From NCBI GenBank assembly GCA_945928645.1, contig CAMENR010000006.1:1-60195 (forward strand): a DNA stretch of 60,195 nucleotides. Direction: 5' to 3'. Shown piece by piece: positions 35,196-44,392 of the stretch. The DNA is from an uncultured Clostridia bacterium. Lineage in GTDB: Bacteria > Bacillota > Clostridia > Christensenellales > UBA1242. Below the pieces are notes generated by a model. The model searched no databases. It was not told where the DNA came from and saw nothing but the letters and a program-made list of their open reading frames with translations. Position 1 is the stretch's first letter. The number at the start of each line of letters is the position of its first letter. A program made the position numbers and the translations under genes.

Positions 35196-35564
35196 ATGAA
35201 CGAAAACGAAAAAGAAGTAAAAAGCCCAATCGATTGTCTTTTTGACGAGGAAAACACCGATCCAATCACTCTTTACAACGAAAAGGGAGAAGAGGTTTTG
35301 TTTGAACAAATTGCAATAATTCCATTGGAAGAAAGAATTTTTGCAATCCTCAAACCAATGAAACAACTCGAAGGAGTCGGCGAAGATGAAGCACTGGCAT
35401 TTGAAATAGTAGAAACTGAGGAAGACGCAGAAACAGGCGAGCACAGTGAGTATCTTGAACTGGTTGGCGACATCGATTTGATTGACAAGGTTTTTGATGT
35501 TTATAACAAACTTATGGACGAAGAAGAGGAAAAACAAAAAATCGATAAGAAGAACAAAAAGTAA
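35196..35564 (+). CDS. DUF1292 family acidic protein
   Basis: 122 aa with the DUF1292 pattern: ITLYNEKGEEVLFEQIAIIPLEER then FAILKPM, and a Glu-rich C-terminus ending in a basic tail. Function unknown; homologues usually sit next to ruvX, as here. Start ATG 35196 follows AAAGGAG. Confidence 0.88.
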   Translation: MNENEKEVKSPIDCLFDEENTDPITLYNEKGEEVLFEQIAIIPLEERIFAILKPMKQLEGVGEDEALAFEIVETEEDAETGEHSEYLELVGDIDLIDKVFDVYNKLMDEEEEKQKIDKKNKK

Positions 35565-35591
35565 TAGATTATACAGCAGAAGGAACTATTT

Positions 35592-37064
35592 ATGGACAAC
35601 AATACTCAAAACTTATCAAGCGAAGTTGATATAAGAAAGGAAAAAATAAAAAAACTTAAGCAAGAGGGCAAGATTGTTTATGCTGAGAAGTTTGATAGAA
35701 CACACAAATTGGTAGAAGCAAAGGCACTGCCAGATGGCACAAAGGTTAGAGTTTGTGGAAGGATGACTTTTAGGCGAGTTATGGGCAAACTTAGTTTTTT
35801 TGCACTGGAAGATGTAGAAGCAAGGCTTCAGGTTAGTATAAGCAGAAATGAAGTTGATGAAGACAGTTATGCATTTTTTAAGACTATGGTTGACCTCGGC
35901 GACTTTGTTGGTGTTGAGGGGGAACTTTATACAACCCATACTGGTGAAAAGACAGTTAGAGCATCATCTTTTCAACTGCTATCCAAGGCCATTTTGCCAT
36001 TGCCAGAAAAATACCATGGTTTGACCAATCAAGACCAGCGTTATAGAGAAAGATGTATGGATCTTGTATCCAACGAGCAAAGCAGAGATGTATTCCTAAA
36101 AAGAAGTAAATTTTTGTCTTTTTTAAGGACATTTCTTAACAGTAATGGCTTTTTGGAGGTAGAAACTCCAATATTGCAAAGTGCTGTCTGTGGAGCAAGT
36201 GCAAAGCCATTTTTTACCAAACACAATGCCCTAAACAAGATTTGTAACCTTAGAATTGCTCCAGAGGTCTATCTAAAGCATGTTATTGCAGGAGGATTTG
36301 ATAGGGTTTTTGAAGTGGCAAAATGCTTCCGCAACGAAGGTATGGACCCAAGCCATTTGCAAGAATTTACTATGGTAGAGTGGTATGCTTCCTATTGGAA
36401 TTTTGAGGACAATATTAGGTTTTTTACAGAGTTCATAAGGGAAGCAATTAGGACAATCTGCAACAAAGATCTTATTCTTCAGTTTAAGGGACATACACTA
36501 GATTTTTCTAAGGACTTTGAAAGGATAAACTATACAGAACGCATAAATGATATACTAGGGCTTAACGTCTTAGAATATACAGATGTAAACAAACTCAAAG
36601 AAGATATTGTCAAAACAGGGCTTTTTGCTATGGAGGACTTTGAGGCGTGCAAGACAGTAGGTGGAGTTATTGACTTTGTTTATAAAAGAAAAATTAGGGA
36701 AAATATCATTCAACCAACGGTGTTATACAACTACCCAGCATGCCTTGTGCCATTGGCAAGAAGAAATGACGAGGATAATAGAAGGATAGATATGTTCCAA
36801 GTACTTGTGTGTGGAGATGAGATATGCAAAGCATATTCCGAATTGGTTGACCCAGTTGTCCAAAGACAAACTTTGGAAGAACAAGCAAATGCCAGACGTC
36901 AAGGTGATGACGAGGCTCAGGAATTGGATGAAGATTTCCTTAATGCTATGGAACATGGTATGCCACCAATATCTGGGCTTGGTTTTGGTGTGGATAGGCT
37001 TATGTGCTTGCTCACCAATCAAGAGTCTGTGCGTGATGTGGTTTTGTTCCCACTAATGAAATAA
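35592..37064 (+). CDS. lysS: Lysyl-tRNA synthetase (class II)
   Basis: 490 aa. The N-terminal OB-fold anticodon-binding domain (VRVCGRMTFRRVMGKL) is followed by the class II core: motif 2 VAKCFRNEGMDPSHLQEF, motif 3 GLGFGVDRLMCLL. Length and ending (FPLMK) are typical. Start ATG 35592 follows AAGGA. It is closed by a terminator. Confidence 0.98.
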   Translation: MDNNTQNLSSEVDIRKEKIKKLKQEGKIVYAEKFDRTHKLVEAKALPDGTKVRVCGRMTFRRVMGKLSFFALEDVEARLQVSISRNEVDEDSYAFFKTMVDLGDFVGVEGELYTTHTGEKTVRASSFQLLSKAILPLPEKYHGLTNQDQRYRERCMDLVSNEQSRDVFLKRSKFLSFLRTFLNSNGFLEVETPILQSAVCGASAKPFFTKHNALNKICNLRIAPEVYLKHVIAGGFDRVFEVAKCFRNEGMDPSHLQEFTMVEWYASYWNFEDNIRFFTEFIREAIRTICNKDLILQFKGHTLDFSKDFERINYTERINDILGLNVLEYTDVNKLKEDIVKTGLFAMEDFEACKTVGGVIDFVYKRKIRENIIQPTVLYNYPACLVPLARRNDEDNRRIDMFQVLVCGDEICKAYSELVDPVVQRQTLEEQANARRQGDDEAQELDEDFLNAMEHGMPPISGLGFGVDRLMCLLTNQESVRDVVLFPLMK

Positions 37065-37079
37065 TTATTAAAAGAAAAG

Positions 37080-37111
37080 CCCCAAGGACAATTATTTCCA
37101 TGGGGTTTTTT
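37080..37111 (+). terminator. Intrinsic terminator after lysS
   Basis: CCCCA-A-GG pairs with CC-A-TGGGG around a 10-nt loop, then six T. Confidence 0.85.
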
Positions 37112-37112
37112 G

Positions 37113-37133
37113 AAAAAAGCACCACAAGTAGTG
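37113..37133 (-). terminator. Terminator of tRNA-Leu (minus strand)
   Basis: On the minus strand CACTA, CTTG loop, TGGTG, then C and six T. The pairing needs a U-G wobble that exists only on this strand, so it serves the tRNA rather than lysS. Confidence 0.55.
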
Positions 37134-37169
37134 ATACTTTTTATAAAAATCATTCAAAATATTGTGTTG

Positions 37170-37254
37170 TGGTGTGGATAACAGGACTTGAACCTGCATG
37201 AGTTGCCTCACTAGAACCTGAATCTAGCGCGTCTGCCAATTTCGCCATATCCAC
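37170..37254 (-). tRNA. tRNA-Leu (anticodon CAG)
   Basis: On the minus strand the acceptor GTGGATA pairs with TATCCAC, with encoded CCA after discriminator A. The anticodon stem-loop is CTAGA-TTCAGGT-TCTAG, anticodon CAG. A long variable arm (TGAGGCAACTCA) marks a class II tRNA, and GGTTCAAGTCC is the T-loop. It decodes CUG and faces against its neighbours. Confidence 0.96.
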
Positions 37255-37263
37255 ATATATAAT

Positions 37264-37292
37264 ATGATACAATATTCCATAAAAAATGTCAA
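37264..37292 (-). promoter_or_regulatory. Promoter of tRNA-Leu
   Basis: On the minus strand TTGACA, 17-bp spacer, TATCAT, 9 nt before the mature 5' end. Confidence 0.75.
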
Positions 37293-37370
37293 ATTTTATT
37301 TGGCAAAGAAGTTGGAGATTATTGCAAAAGTGTCTTTTTAATAAAATTTACCGGAAACTGCAAGAGATAA

Positions 37371-37400
37371 TTGAAGTTTTTTGGAATAATCGGATAAAAT
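37371..37400 (+). promoter_or_regulatory. Promoter of yceD-rpmF
   Basis: TTGAAG (37371-37376), 18-bp spacer, TAAAAT (37395-37400). Confidence 0.5.
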
Positions 37401-37442
37401 GTTAACAAAAACATTGACATTTTGAAGAAAAGGAAATATAAT

Positions 37443-37961
37443 ATGTGTGCTATGTTGTTGAACATCTTAAAAGCGAAAAACCAACAAGGACAAAAAGTAG
37501 AATTTGAGCAGTCTTTGGCATTGGATAACGATTTGATTTCTGCCAAGGGAGGAGAGTTTACTTGCGATGCAACCGTCAAGGGTTATTATCTTTATGAAGA
37601 TGAACAGTTGCATCTTGTGGCAAATGTGTCCGTAGGGTTGCTTTGTGTGTGCGACAAGTGCGGTGAGAAGTTTGAAAAGACCCTCGTCTTTCCTGTGGAA
37701 GAAACTTTTGTGGAGCAATATGATTTGCATGACAACGAAAGTTATTCGATAATCAACGGAACATCTATAAAGATTGATGAGGTTGTAACAGACAACTTAC
37801 TTTTGAGCCTTCCAACCAAATTGCTGTGCAAAGAAGATTGCAAGGGCTTGTGCCAAGTTTGTGGTAAAAACAAAAACTACTATACTTGCCATTGCGAACA
37901 AATTCAGCAGGAATTGGAAAGACTTGATAACCCCTTTGACAAATTAAAAAATAGGAGATAG
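37443..37961 (+). CDS. yceD: YceD/DUF177 family protein
   Basis: 172 aa. DUF177 proteins carry a CxxC pair (LCVCDKCGEKFEKT) and a second Cys-rich end (CKEDCKGLCQVCGKN, CHC), and are nearly always encoded before rpmF, as here. A role in 23S rRNA or ribosome metabolism has been shown in some bacteria. ATG 37443 is chosen over the track's TTG 37422 because AAAAGGA precedes it; ATG 37452 is possible. Confidence 0.9.
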   Translation: MCAMLLNILKAKNQQGQKVEFEQSLALDNDLISAKGGEFTCDATVKGYYLYEDEQLHLVANVSVGLLCVCDKCGEKFEKTLVFPVEETFVEQYDLHDNESYSIINGTSIKIDEVVTDNLLLSLPTKLLCKEDCKGLCQVCGKNKNYYTCHCEQIQQELERLDNPFDKLKNRR

Positions 37962-37965
37962 AAAA

Positions 37966-38163
37966 ATGGCAGTTCCAAAAGTAAAAGTTAGCAAATCAAG
38001 ACGTGACAAAAGAAAAGCAAACTGGACGGCAACAGCCCCAACACTTGTCGAATGCCCACACTGCAAGGCAGTAATCCGTTCGCACACTGTGTGCTCGGAA
38101 TGTGGCTACTATGACGGCAAAGAAGTTGTTGCAAAAAAGGCTAAAGAAAAAGAAAGCAAATAA
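37966..38163 (+). CDS. rpmF: 50S ribosomal protein L32
   Basis: 65 aa. It opens MAVPKVKVSKSRRDKRK and has a zinc-type CxxC pair (CPHC and CSECG), so it is the C+ form. The C-terminus is Lys-rich. Start ATG 37966 is 4 nt after yceD; the ribosome binding site GGAG lies inside the yceD end. Confidence 0.97.
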   Translation: MAVPKVKVSKSRRDKRKANWTATAPTLVECPHCKAVIRSHTVCSECGYYDGKEVVAKKAKEKESK

Positions 38164-38184
38164 GTTTACATTTCTTTGTGCGGT

Positions 38185-38210
38185 GGACAAGACTATCTTG
38201 TCCTTTTTTT
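38185..38210 (+). terminator. Intrinsic terminator after rpmF
   Basis: GGACAAG, ACTAT loop, CTTGTCC, then seven T. Confidence 0.88.
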
Positions 38211-38251
38211 GTTTATAAAGGCATAAAAATATTGCAAAAAAGTTGGCTTTT

Positions 38252-38280
38252 TTGATAAAATATATCAGAATATATATAAC
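38252..38280 (+). promoter_or_regulatory. Promoter of the PepD-like gene
   Basis: TTGATA (38252-38257), 17-bp spacer, TATAAC (38275-38280). It lies downstream of the track's start at 38243. Confidence 0.6.
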
Positions 38281-38299
38281 AATCTTTTTGGAGGGTAAA

Positions 38300-39712
38300 A
38301 TGTTTTTGTCCGATTTGCAACAGATGATAAATATAGGCAACTTGTCCAATGATGCTATAGTAGATTTTATATGTAAAAGAGCAAAATCTTTGGGGCTTGA
38401 TGTTTATCAAGACCAGTTTGATAATTGTGTTGTAACCTGCCTTCCAAAAGGGGATAATATACAATCAAATCAATCTGATATATTGGGCGAGGTTGGCATA
38501 GTTATTCCTTTGACTAATCTAGAAAAAAACTACACTTGCAAGGTAATGGAAAATGTGAATAGGAAGAATGTTAAACCTCAGACTGTGCTTAACTTGGGAG
38601 AAAAAGGGACTAGAAACGGAGGTTTGTCTAATAACGAAAAATATTTAATTTTGGAAGACGAATCTCCTCAAATATCCACATTGTGCAAGGTTGCTTTGGC
38701 ATTGAATCTTATGAGTGATAGGGTTAAAGTTCCAGTTAAGTTTATCTTCACTCCACGAGAGGAGGGTAAAATGCTGGGAGCAACTATGATAGACTGTTCC
38801 AAAATAAAGTGTAATACTTTTATCTCATTGGACGGACAAATATACAACAAGCTATTCTCGTCAAATATGGATAGTTCGATGTTTTTTTGTAAACTAGATA
38901 TGAATAAAAGGTTTGTTGCAAAAGAAAAAGGATACAAAACTTTTAGGCTGGATATATCTTGTCAACCAAAAATTGAGAGAAGTTTATTTGGGCGAAGGAG
39001 AATTTCTGGTAGTAGAAATAATGAATTTTCATCACTCAATTCACTTGCAAGATTTTTGAATGATAAGGAGGTTTTTATCAATTCTTTTGCTTATACAGAC
39101 AAAAGCCGAATTGAGTGTATTTTCTCAACTAAATATGATGAATTGCAACTAAAGGCAAATCTATTGAAAGAATATCTATCACAGAAAAATTTTTTTGGCG
39201 GCTTAAAAGTAGATTGCTCAAGGCAAACAGATAATTATTTGGTTCTGGAAAATAGTGAAAGTTTTATAAACTTCGCACTAGAATTGGAGAAAATTGAAAA
39301 AGACAATAATATAAGTTTGTTGAGTTTTGAGGGGAATAAGGGGGAAGTTATATTACAACTTTTAACTTGTGGCAAACAAGAATTAGAAGAAAAGACGAAA
39401 GTTGTTAAGAATTTTGCCGAGAAATTTGGGGCAACAGCAACACTAATATCTACAACAAATCAATTTGACTCTGCAGACAATACTTCATTGATTGAGTTGG
39501 TAAGGAATAGTTATGTTGGCTTTGAAAAGGTTGAAGATGAGAGGGGAAATTTTGCAAGTGAGTTGGGAATCTTCCAAAAGAAATTCAAAAATTCTTCTTG
39601 CATTTGTCTTTCACCTACCGTTTTGGACGTGGGAAGATATGGCGAGAGGGTGGAATATTCGACTGTTGTAAATAGTTATCTTTGGCTCAAAAAACTGCTT
39701 TGTGTAGAGTAA
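38300..39712 (+). CDS. PepD-like M20 peptidase homologue, probably inactive
   Basis: 470 aa from ATG 38300 (GGAGGG upstream; the promoter rules out the track's 38243). The fold follows aminoacyl-histidine dipeptidase PepD: an N-terminal region like the family's (IVDFICKRAKSLGLDV), a TPREEGKMLGA block matching PepD's TMTEEAGMDGA, and a C-terminal SELGIF like ECGLF. But key metal ligands seem lost: the HLDMV block is replaced by PLTNLE, the GADNG block by LEDES, and the final PHSPDE block by VGRYGE. It is therefore probably a non-catalytic or re-purposed paralogue. Family assignment is moderate, inactivity is inference. Confidence 0.65.
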   Translation: MFLSDLQQMINIGNLSNDAIVDFICKRAKSLGLDVYQDQFDNCVVTCLPKGDNIQSNQSDILGEVGIVIPLTNLEKNYTCKVMENVNRKNVKPQTVLNLGEKGTRNGGLSNNEKYLILEDESPQISTLCKVALALNLMSDRVKVPVKFIFTPREEGKMLGATMIDCSKIKCNTFISLDGQIYNKLFSSNMDSSMFFCKLDMNKRFVAKEKGYKTFRLDISCQPKIERSLFGRRRISGSRNNEFSSLNSLARFLNDKEVFINSFAYTDKSRIECIFSTKYDELQLKANLLKEYLSQKNFFGGLKVDCSRQTDNYLVLENSESFINFALELEKIEKDNNISLLSFEGNKGEVILQLLTCGKQELEEKTKVVKNFAEKFGATATLISTTNQFDSADNTSLIELVRNSYVGFEKVEDERGNFASELGIFQKKFKNSSCICLSPTVLDVGRYGERVEYSTVVNSYLWLKKLLCVE

Positions 39713-39816
39713 CAATGGCTCATTTTATTCGACAACTTATTTTATATGCTGACATAGAGAGGCTATTTTTGACATTTTATGTGTTTTTTTTACAGAGGAA
39801 AGAATAAATTTTAATT

Positions 39817-41460
39817 ATGGAACAAGAAAAAAAAGTTTTATCTATAAAAGAAAGCCCTATGTTTTATATAAACCATGCAAGACAAATACTGAATGAGGGG
39901 GGAGATTTTAGGAGGTGTCTTGCTTATATTCATATGGCAGAAAAATTTGAATTAAATAACGACCAGCAACAATTATTATACTCGATATATATTGAGGCTT
40001 ATTTTAGTGCTGGAATGTTGCAAATGTCCATTTATTATTGTTATAAAGCATTAAAGACACTAAACCTTTCGTTGCATAATATAATTTTTGTTATGTTGAG
40101 TAGATATTTTTTCTTAATGGGGGAGTATGATGTCGCAAGATTTTATAGCAATGTTTATCTAAACCTTGATGAAAACAGTGAACAAGCAAAATATTGCAAC
40201 CACCTGCGCAAAGAGATAGATAAAAAAACAAATATTAAACCTATGCCAAGAATTGTTAATGAAGACTATCTTTACAAGCAAAATATTGCATTGGCACATG
40301 AATTGATGTCTAAAGGAGATGTTTCAAATGCAATAAAGTGCTATGAGGAGATTGGTAACTTTGAAAATGAAGATGTGCGTAATGAACTTGTTATGGCATA
40401 TGTCTTTGACGAAGAATTGCAAAAGGCAAGTGATTTAATAAATGAGTATGGCAAGGATTCCATTCAGGATTTGATAAGTAAAATGATAGTGGAATATTCT
40501 CTTGGCAACAAGGAATCTTTTGAAAAGGCGAAAAAGGAACTGCTGGCAAGGGATATAAGAGATTATGAGCAAAAATATAGAATTGGGGCTTTATTTTCGC
40601 AGGTTAACGAACCAAAATTGGCAATGGAATATATGCAAGATTATGTAGAGAGTGGTATGGCCGAGGCGGAGTTGGACTTTTTGTATTGCATTGTTTGCAT
40701 AAATTGTGGCTTTGGCGAAAAGGCAAAGAGTCGACTCATTGACCTAAAAACAGTGGATTTTTTTGATAGATATATTATTGATTATTATATAAAGGCTTGC
40801 TCGACTGACGGAAAGCACAACTACAAATACATTTTTAATCTTCCAAAGAGGGAAGAAAACATTGTTAATACAAAAATCAAGGAAATGTTGGTGCAAACTC
40901 CAGAAAAATTGCTAGAGGAATACAAAAACAATGAGGATATGTTCTATTATATTGCAAAACAGAATTCAAACATATCTAACTTGCTACTTCTAAAATTGGC
41001 TTCTATTGATGATAATTGCCTAGATGACTTCTTTGATTTTGTATTGTTTGGCAAGCAAGTTAAAGACAACTTGAAGAATAGAATTGCACTAAAAAGGGCT
41101 GGGCTTAACTGCGCAAAGCAAGTTTGTGTGGTGAGAGATGATATTTTTTCTAGGATAATTTTGCCAAACAACTTGGCAACAAAAACCAACAATATACACC
41201 TTTTTAATGCGATTATGCTATTTGTGGAATATGTGTTAAACGATATATCAAACTTCCAACTGACTATTGCAAAAATTGTTGTGAAGGTGGAAAGAAAAAT
41301 TAAAAATGACGATGTAGATGAAAAGGTTTTGGCGTCTTATATCGCATGGGAAACATTTAGAGAGTCCAAAAGATTTAGTCTAAACAAAATATGTAATAAA
41401 TTCAAGATAAGCCAAGAGGATTTTTATGATTTTGCAAAAAAATATGATTTTGAGGTGTAA
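39817..41460 (+). CDS. TPR-like helical repeat protein
   Basis: 547 aa, no signal peptide, no membrane segment. The sequence is made of degenerate ~34-residue helix pairs of tetratricopeptide type (for example ALAHELMSKGDVSNAIKCYEE, VNEPKLAMEYMQDY). The last ~60 residues (FSLNKICNKFKISQEDFYDF) resemble a small helix-turn-helix. A scaffold or protein-binding role is likely, partner unknown. A TTGACA at 39769 with TACAGA 16 bp later could be its promoter; GAGGAAAG is too far upstream of the ATG to be an ideal binding site. Confidence 0.7.
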   Translation: MEQEKKVLSIKESPMFYINHARQILNEGGDFRRCLAYIHMAEKFELNNDQQQLLYSIYIEAYFSAGMLQMSIYYCYKALKTLNLSLHNIIFVMLSRYFFLMGEYDVARFYSNVYLNLDENSEQAKYCNHLRKEIDKKTNIKPMPRIVNEDYLYKQNIALAHELMSKGDVSNAIKCYEEIGNFENEDVRNELVMAYVFDEELQKASDLINEYGKDSIQDLISKMIVEYSLGNKESFEKAKKELLARDIRDYEQKYRIGALFSQVNEPKLAMEYMQDYVESGMAEAELDFLYCIVCINCGFGEKAKSRLIDLKTVDFFDRYIIDYYIKACSTDGKHNYKYIFNLPKREENIVNTKIKEMLVQTPEKLLEEYKNNEDMFYYIAKQNSNISNLLLLKLASIDDNCLDDFFDFVLFGKQVKDNLKNRIALKRAGLNCAKQVCVVRDDIFSRIILPNNLATKTNNIHLFNAIMLFVEYVLNDISNFQLTIAKIVVKVERKIKNDDVDEKVLASYIAWETFRESKRFSLNKICNKFKISQEDFYDFAKKYDFEV

Positions 41461-41596
41461 ACAGATTGTTAGCCAAAAAGGTTTAGCTTAGCACAAAACA
41501 TATCAAGTTGATTTATAAAATTATTCGATACAAAGTATAATCAAAAAATGTTGTCAATAGGTGTGTTTTGAAACAATAATTTGTGCAAAATTACTA

Positions 41597-41625
41597 TTGA
41601 AATTTGATTTTGAATTTGATATAAT
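41597..41625 (+). promoter_or_regulatory. Promoter of the small membrane protein gene
   Basis: TTGAAA (41597-41602), 17-bp spacer, extended -10 TGATATAAT with TATAAT at 41620-41625. Confidence 0.75.
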
Positions 41626-41653
41626 ATGAAAAATTAGATTTGGAGGGCAAAAA

Positions 41654-41911
41654 ATGTTGAATTATATGCTTGGGAGAACTCTTGAACAATTTTTGAGTGA
41701 ACCACTGGTTATTATTGGACTTGTGCTGATTGTGATGGGTATATCAATGGTTGCACTTTCTACAAGGATAACTAGGGCAATTAAACATCAAAATGATATA
41801 CCTGCAGATGACAAAATAAATATGGCTCTAAAACTTATTGGGTTGATTCTTATTTTGGCAGGGCTTGTCCTTATTGCTGTCTATGTGGTTATTTACATTC
41901 AGACAAGATAA
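41654..41911 (+). CDS. Small two-helix membrane protein
   Basis: 85 aa with two strong hydrophobic segments (about residues 18-37, PLVIIGLVLIVMGISMVAL, and 60-82, LIGLILILAGLVLIAVYVV) joined by a charged loop (IKHQNDIPADDKIN). Not recognised. It has its own promoter, a good ribosome binding site (TTGGAGGG) and a terminator, so it is a separate transcription unit just before the ATPase operon. Confidence 0.8.
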   Translation: MLNYMLGRTLEQFLSEPLVIIGLVLIVMGISMVALSTRITRAIKHQNDIPADDKINMALKLIGLILILAGLVLIAVYVVIYIQTR

Positions 41912-41958
41912 TCTTTTAGGATTTTGAAAATAATATTATTTGGCAAAAATAATAATAG

Positions 41959-41984
41959 CCTGACGACATCCGTCAGGTTTTTTT
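41959..41984 (+). terminator. Intrinsic terminator after the small membrane protein gene
   Basis: CCTGACG, ACATC loop, CGTCAGG, then seven T. Confidence 0.92.
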
Positions 41985-42025
41985 ATGCAAAAAAAAGTAA
42001 TTTTATTGCAAAAAAGATGGCACTT

Positions 42026-42054
42026 TTGCTTGATAAATAAGGGGGTTTTATAGT
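42026..42054 (+). promoter_or_regulatory. Possible promoter of the V-type ATPase operon
   Basis: TTGCTT (42026-42031), 17-bp spacer, TATAGT (42049-42054), giving a leader near 90 nt. A lone TTGACA at 42081 has no good -10. Confidence 0.4.
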
Positions 42055-42152
42055 ATTATTTATATAGCACATAATAGTATTTGACAAGGGTTGTTCGGCA
42101 TCGAAAGTTGAGACTCCTTTTTTATAAAATTGGTTGAAGATAGGGGGCAAAG

Positions 42153-42473
42153 ATGAAATCTGCGTATATTGACAAAATATTATCTGCCGAGGAGCAGGCA
42201 GAACAAATTGTTGAGTTATCAAAAAAGCAGGCGCAAGATTTTGTTGAAAAAAAATCGGAACAACTGCAAAGAGAAAGAGAAGAATTTGTGTTGCAAGACA
42301 AAAAGAGATATTTAACTCAGTTGAGCGAACTAGAAAGTAAATATAACGAACTATACAATAAGAAATTGCAAAAGAAAAGGGAAGAATTAACTCTGTTGGC
42401 ACAGGATAAGGAGGAAACAATAGCAAACATAGTGCAAAAGGTTGTTCGGGGGGTGCAAGATGGCTATTGTTGA
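42153..42473 (+). CDS. ntpF: V-type ATPase subunit G/H (NtpF-like)
   Basis: 106 aa, almost wholly charged coiled coil (AEEQAEQIVELSKKQAQDF), matching the peripheral-stalk subunit that pairs with subunit E. It is first in the operon, as ntpF is in Enterococcus hirae. It overlaps the next gene by 14 nt. Sequence is weakly conserved, so the call rests on coiled-coil character and position. Confidence 0.8.
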   Translation: MKSAYIDKILSAEEQAEQIVELSKKQAQDFVEKKSEQLQREREEFVLQDKKRYLTQLSELESKYNELYNKKLQKKREELTLLAQDKEETIANIVQKVVRGVQDGYC

Positions 42474-44376
42474 AATGTCCAAGTTGAAGATAGTGGCGCT
42501 TTCTTGTGATAAGGACAAAATTTTGAATGAATTATTTAAGACTAGATGTGTTGAACTAAAAAAGACGGCAAATATTGATGGCACTGCGTGCAATTTTTGT
42601 GAAGAAGAGTATGAGAAATTGCAACTTTTGCACAACAAAATTGTAAATACGATAGACTTTTTGGACTCGATTAACGGGACGAAATATGAGATTGTAGACT
42701 TGACGGCAGAACAATTTGCAAAAGATGGAAAATTTAATTGTAAAAAAATTCTTAATCAGATTGATAGGTTGCAACAACAAATAACAACATTAAGACGAGA
42801 AAACGAAAAATTGCTAACTAGGAGTGCTACATACGAGCCTTATCTATGCCTTTCGGAGAGGTTTGCAGAGTTTAGGGATACAAAGCATGTTGAGTTTTAT
42901 GTAGGTATTTTGCCAGAGGGAAATATAGAAAAGTTGGACGAGAGTCTTAAAGACTGCCCTTTGACTGTTGTTGAAATATGTGACAAAGAGGGGCGAGTGA
43001 TTAAGGTGTGTTGCCACAAGTCAGAGAGTATTGTAGTGGCAAAACATCTTGCAGAATTAGGGTTTTCAAGATGTCCATTTACTTATGACAAAACCAGCAA
43101 AATGCTTATTTCTGAATGTAAAAATGAAATAATAAGGAATAACAATCTTATATCTACTTGCGAAAGGAAATTGAAAGAATTCTGCAAAGAACTCCCAAGA
43201 TTAAGATTATCAGCAGACCATATAAAGTTTTGCTTGGAGAAGTTAGGTGCAGAAAACCTTGTCCGCTCTACAAAGAAAACTTTTGTGTTGGAGGCATATT
43301 TGCCAAAAGATAAAATAGATTTTGTGGACAAGTGCCTAGCAAAGTCAAAAATATGTATGGAGAGAGAATTTGCAGATATTCCAAAGAATGAAATGCCATC
43401 AACACTGCTCAAAAACAACAGATTGGTAAAAAATTTTGAATTTGTTACAAATATGTATTCTTCTCCAAACTATAGAGAGTTGGATCCCAACGGAATATTG
43501 ATGTTTTTCTTCTCGTTATTTTTTGGCTTTGTGGTGGCGGATATTGGATACGGGCTGGTGCTAGTAATTTTGGGAACTTTTGTGGGAGCAATGCAAAAAA
43601 GGGAAAGTTCCTTCAAGCAACTTTGTGGTGTTCTTGCCACTGGAGGTGTGTTTGCCATAGTATTTGGGGTGCTGTTTGGCACGATGTTTGGTGTGGGCAA
43701 TGATAGTTGGGATATTGTTCCTCCTAGCATTTTGCCCAACCCAACAAAAGATGTTATTGCTATGCTGGGGATATGTCTTGGTGCTGGTGCAGTGCAGATT
43801 ATGGTGTCGCTTGCTCTTAAAGCAGTGCTTCTGATAAGAAGAAAACAGTATGCTGATGCAATATTCTCCGCTCTGGTTTGGGAGGGATTCTTTGTAGGGG
43901 TTGGCTTGGTTGTGCTGGATATGGCTGGGATTGTGATTGGAACAAAAATTGTTGGAATGTATCTTGCTATTATTTCTGTTGCTATCAGCGTAGTTGGACT
44001 TGTAATAACTCAAAAGGGAATAAATAAACTGACCAAAAGTTTTGGTGCAGTGTATGGCATTATAAATATTTTTTCGGACATTTTGAGTTATGCTAGGCTG
44101 TTTGGACTGATGTTGAGTGGGGCTATCATTTCGGGGATAGTAAATCAGTTGGCTACACCTTTCTTTGAAAATATTGCAACATATCTTGTTGGAGTAATTA
44201 TACTTGCCATTGGTCATGGGTTTAATTTGGTTATGGGGTGTTTGAGTGCCTACATTCATGTGGCAAGGTTGCAGTATGTAGAATTTTTTTCAAGATTTTA
44301 TGAGGGCGAGGGAGAATTGTTTGTGCCTTTCGGTTCGGGCTTCTCCTATGTAAATATTACAGGAAATAACATATAA
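42460..44376 (+). CDS. ntpI: V-type ATPase subunit I (a subunit)
   Basis: 638 aa membrane stator that forms the ion half-channels. The N-terminal ~330 residues are soluble with coiled coil; the C-terminal part has about seven or eight hydrophobic segments (from MFFFSLFFGFVVADIGYG onward). The essential Arg is probably in SYARLFGLMLSG. ATG 42460 is preferred to TTG 42442 because GGGGGTG lies just before it. Confidence 0.93.
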   Translation: MAIVEMSKLKIVALSCDKDKILNELFKTRCVELKKTANIDGTACNFCEEEYEKLQLLHNKIVNTIDFLDSINGTKYEIVDLTAEQFAKDGKFNCKKILNQIDRLQQQITTLRRENEKLLTRSATYEPYLCLSERFAEFRDTKHVEFYVGILPEGNIEKLDESLKDCPLTVVEICDKEGRVIKVCCHKSESIVVAKHLAELGFSRCPFTYDKTSKMLISECKNEIIRNNNLISTCERKLKEFCKELPRLRLSADHIKFCLEKLGAENLVRSTKKTFVLEAYLPKDKIDFVDKCLAKSKICMEREFADIPKNEMPSTLLKNNRLVKNFEFVTNMYSSPNYRELDPNGILMFFFSLFFGFVVADIGYGLVLVILGTFVGAMQKRESSFKQLCGVLATGGVFAIVFGVLFGTMFGVGNDSWDIVPPSILPNPTKDVIAMLGICLGAGAVQIMVSLALKAVLLIRRKQYADAIFSALVWEGFFVGVGLVVLDMAGIVIGTKIVGMYLAIISVAISVVGLVITQKGINKLTKSFGAVYGIINIFSDILSYARLFGLMLSGAIISGIVNQLATPFFENIATYLVGVIILAIGHGFNLVMGCLSAYIHVARLQYVEFFSRFYEGEGELFVPFGSGFSYVNITGNNI

Positions 44377-44392
44377 AGGAGGATAAATTGTT

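Noticed and set aside
43561-44259. 232-aa minus-strand ORF
   Set aside because: Shadow of ntpI; His/Asn/Gln-rich composition is an artefact of the frame.
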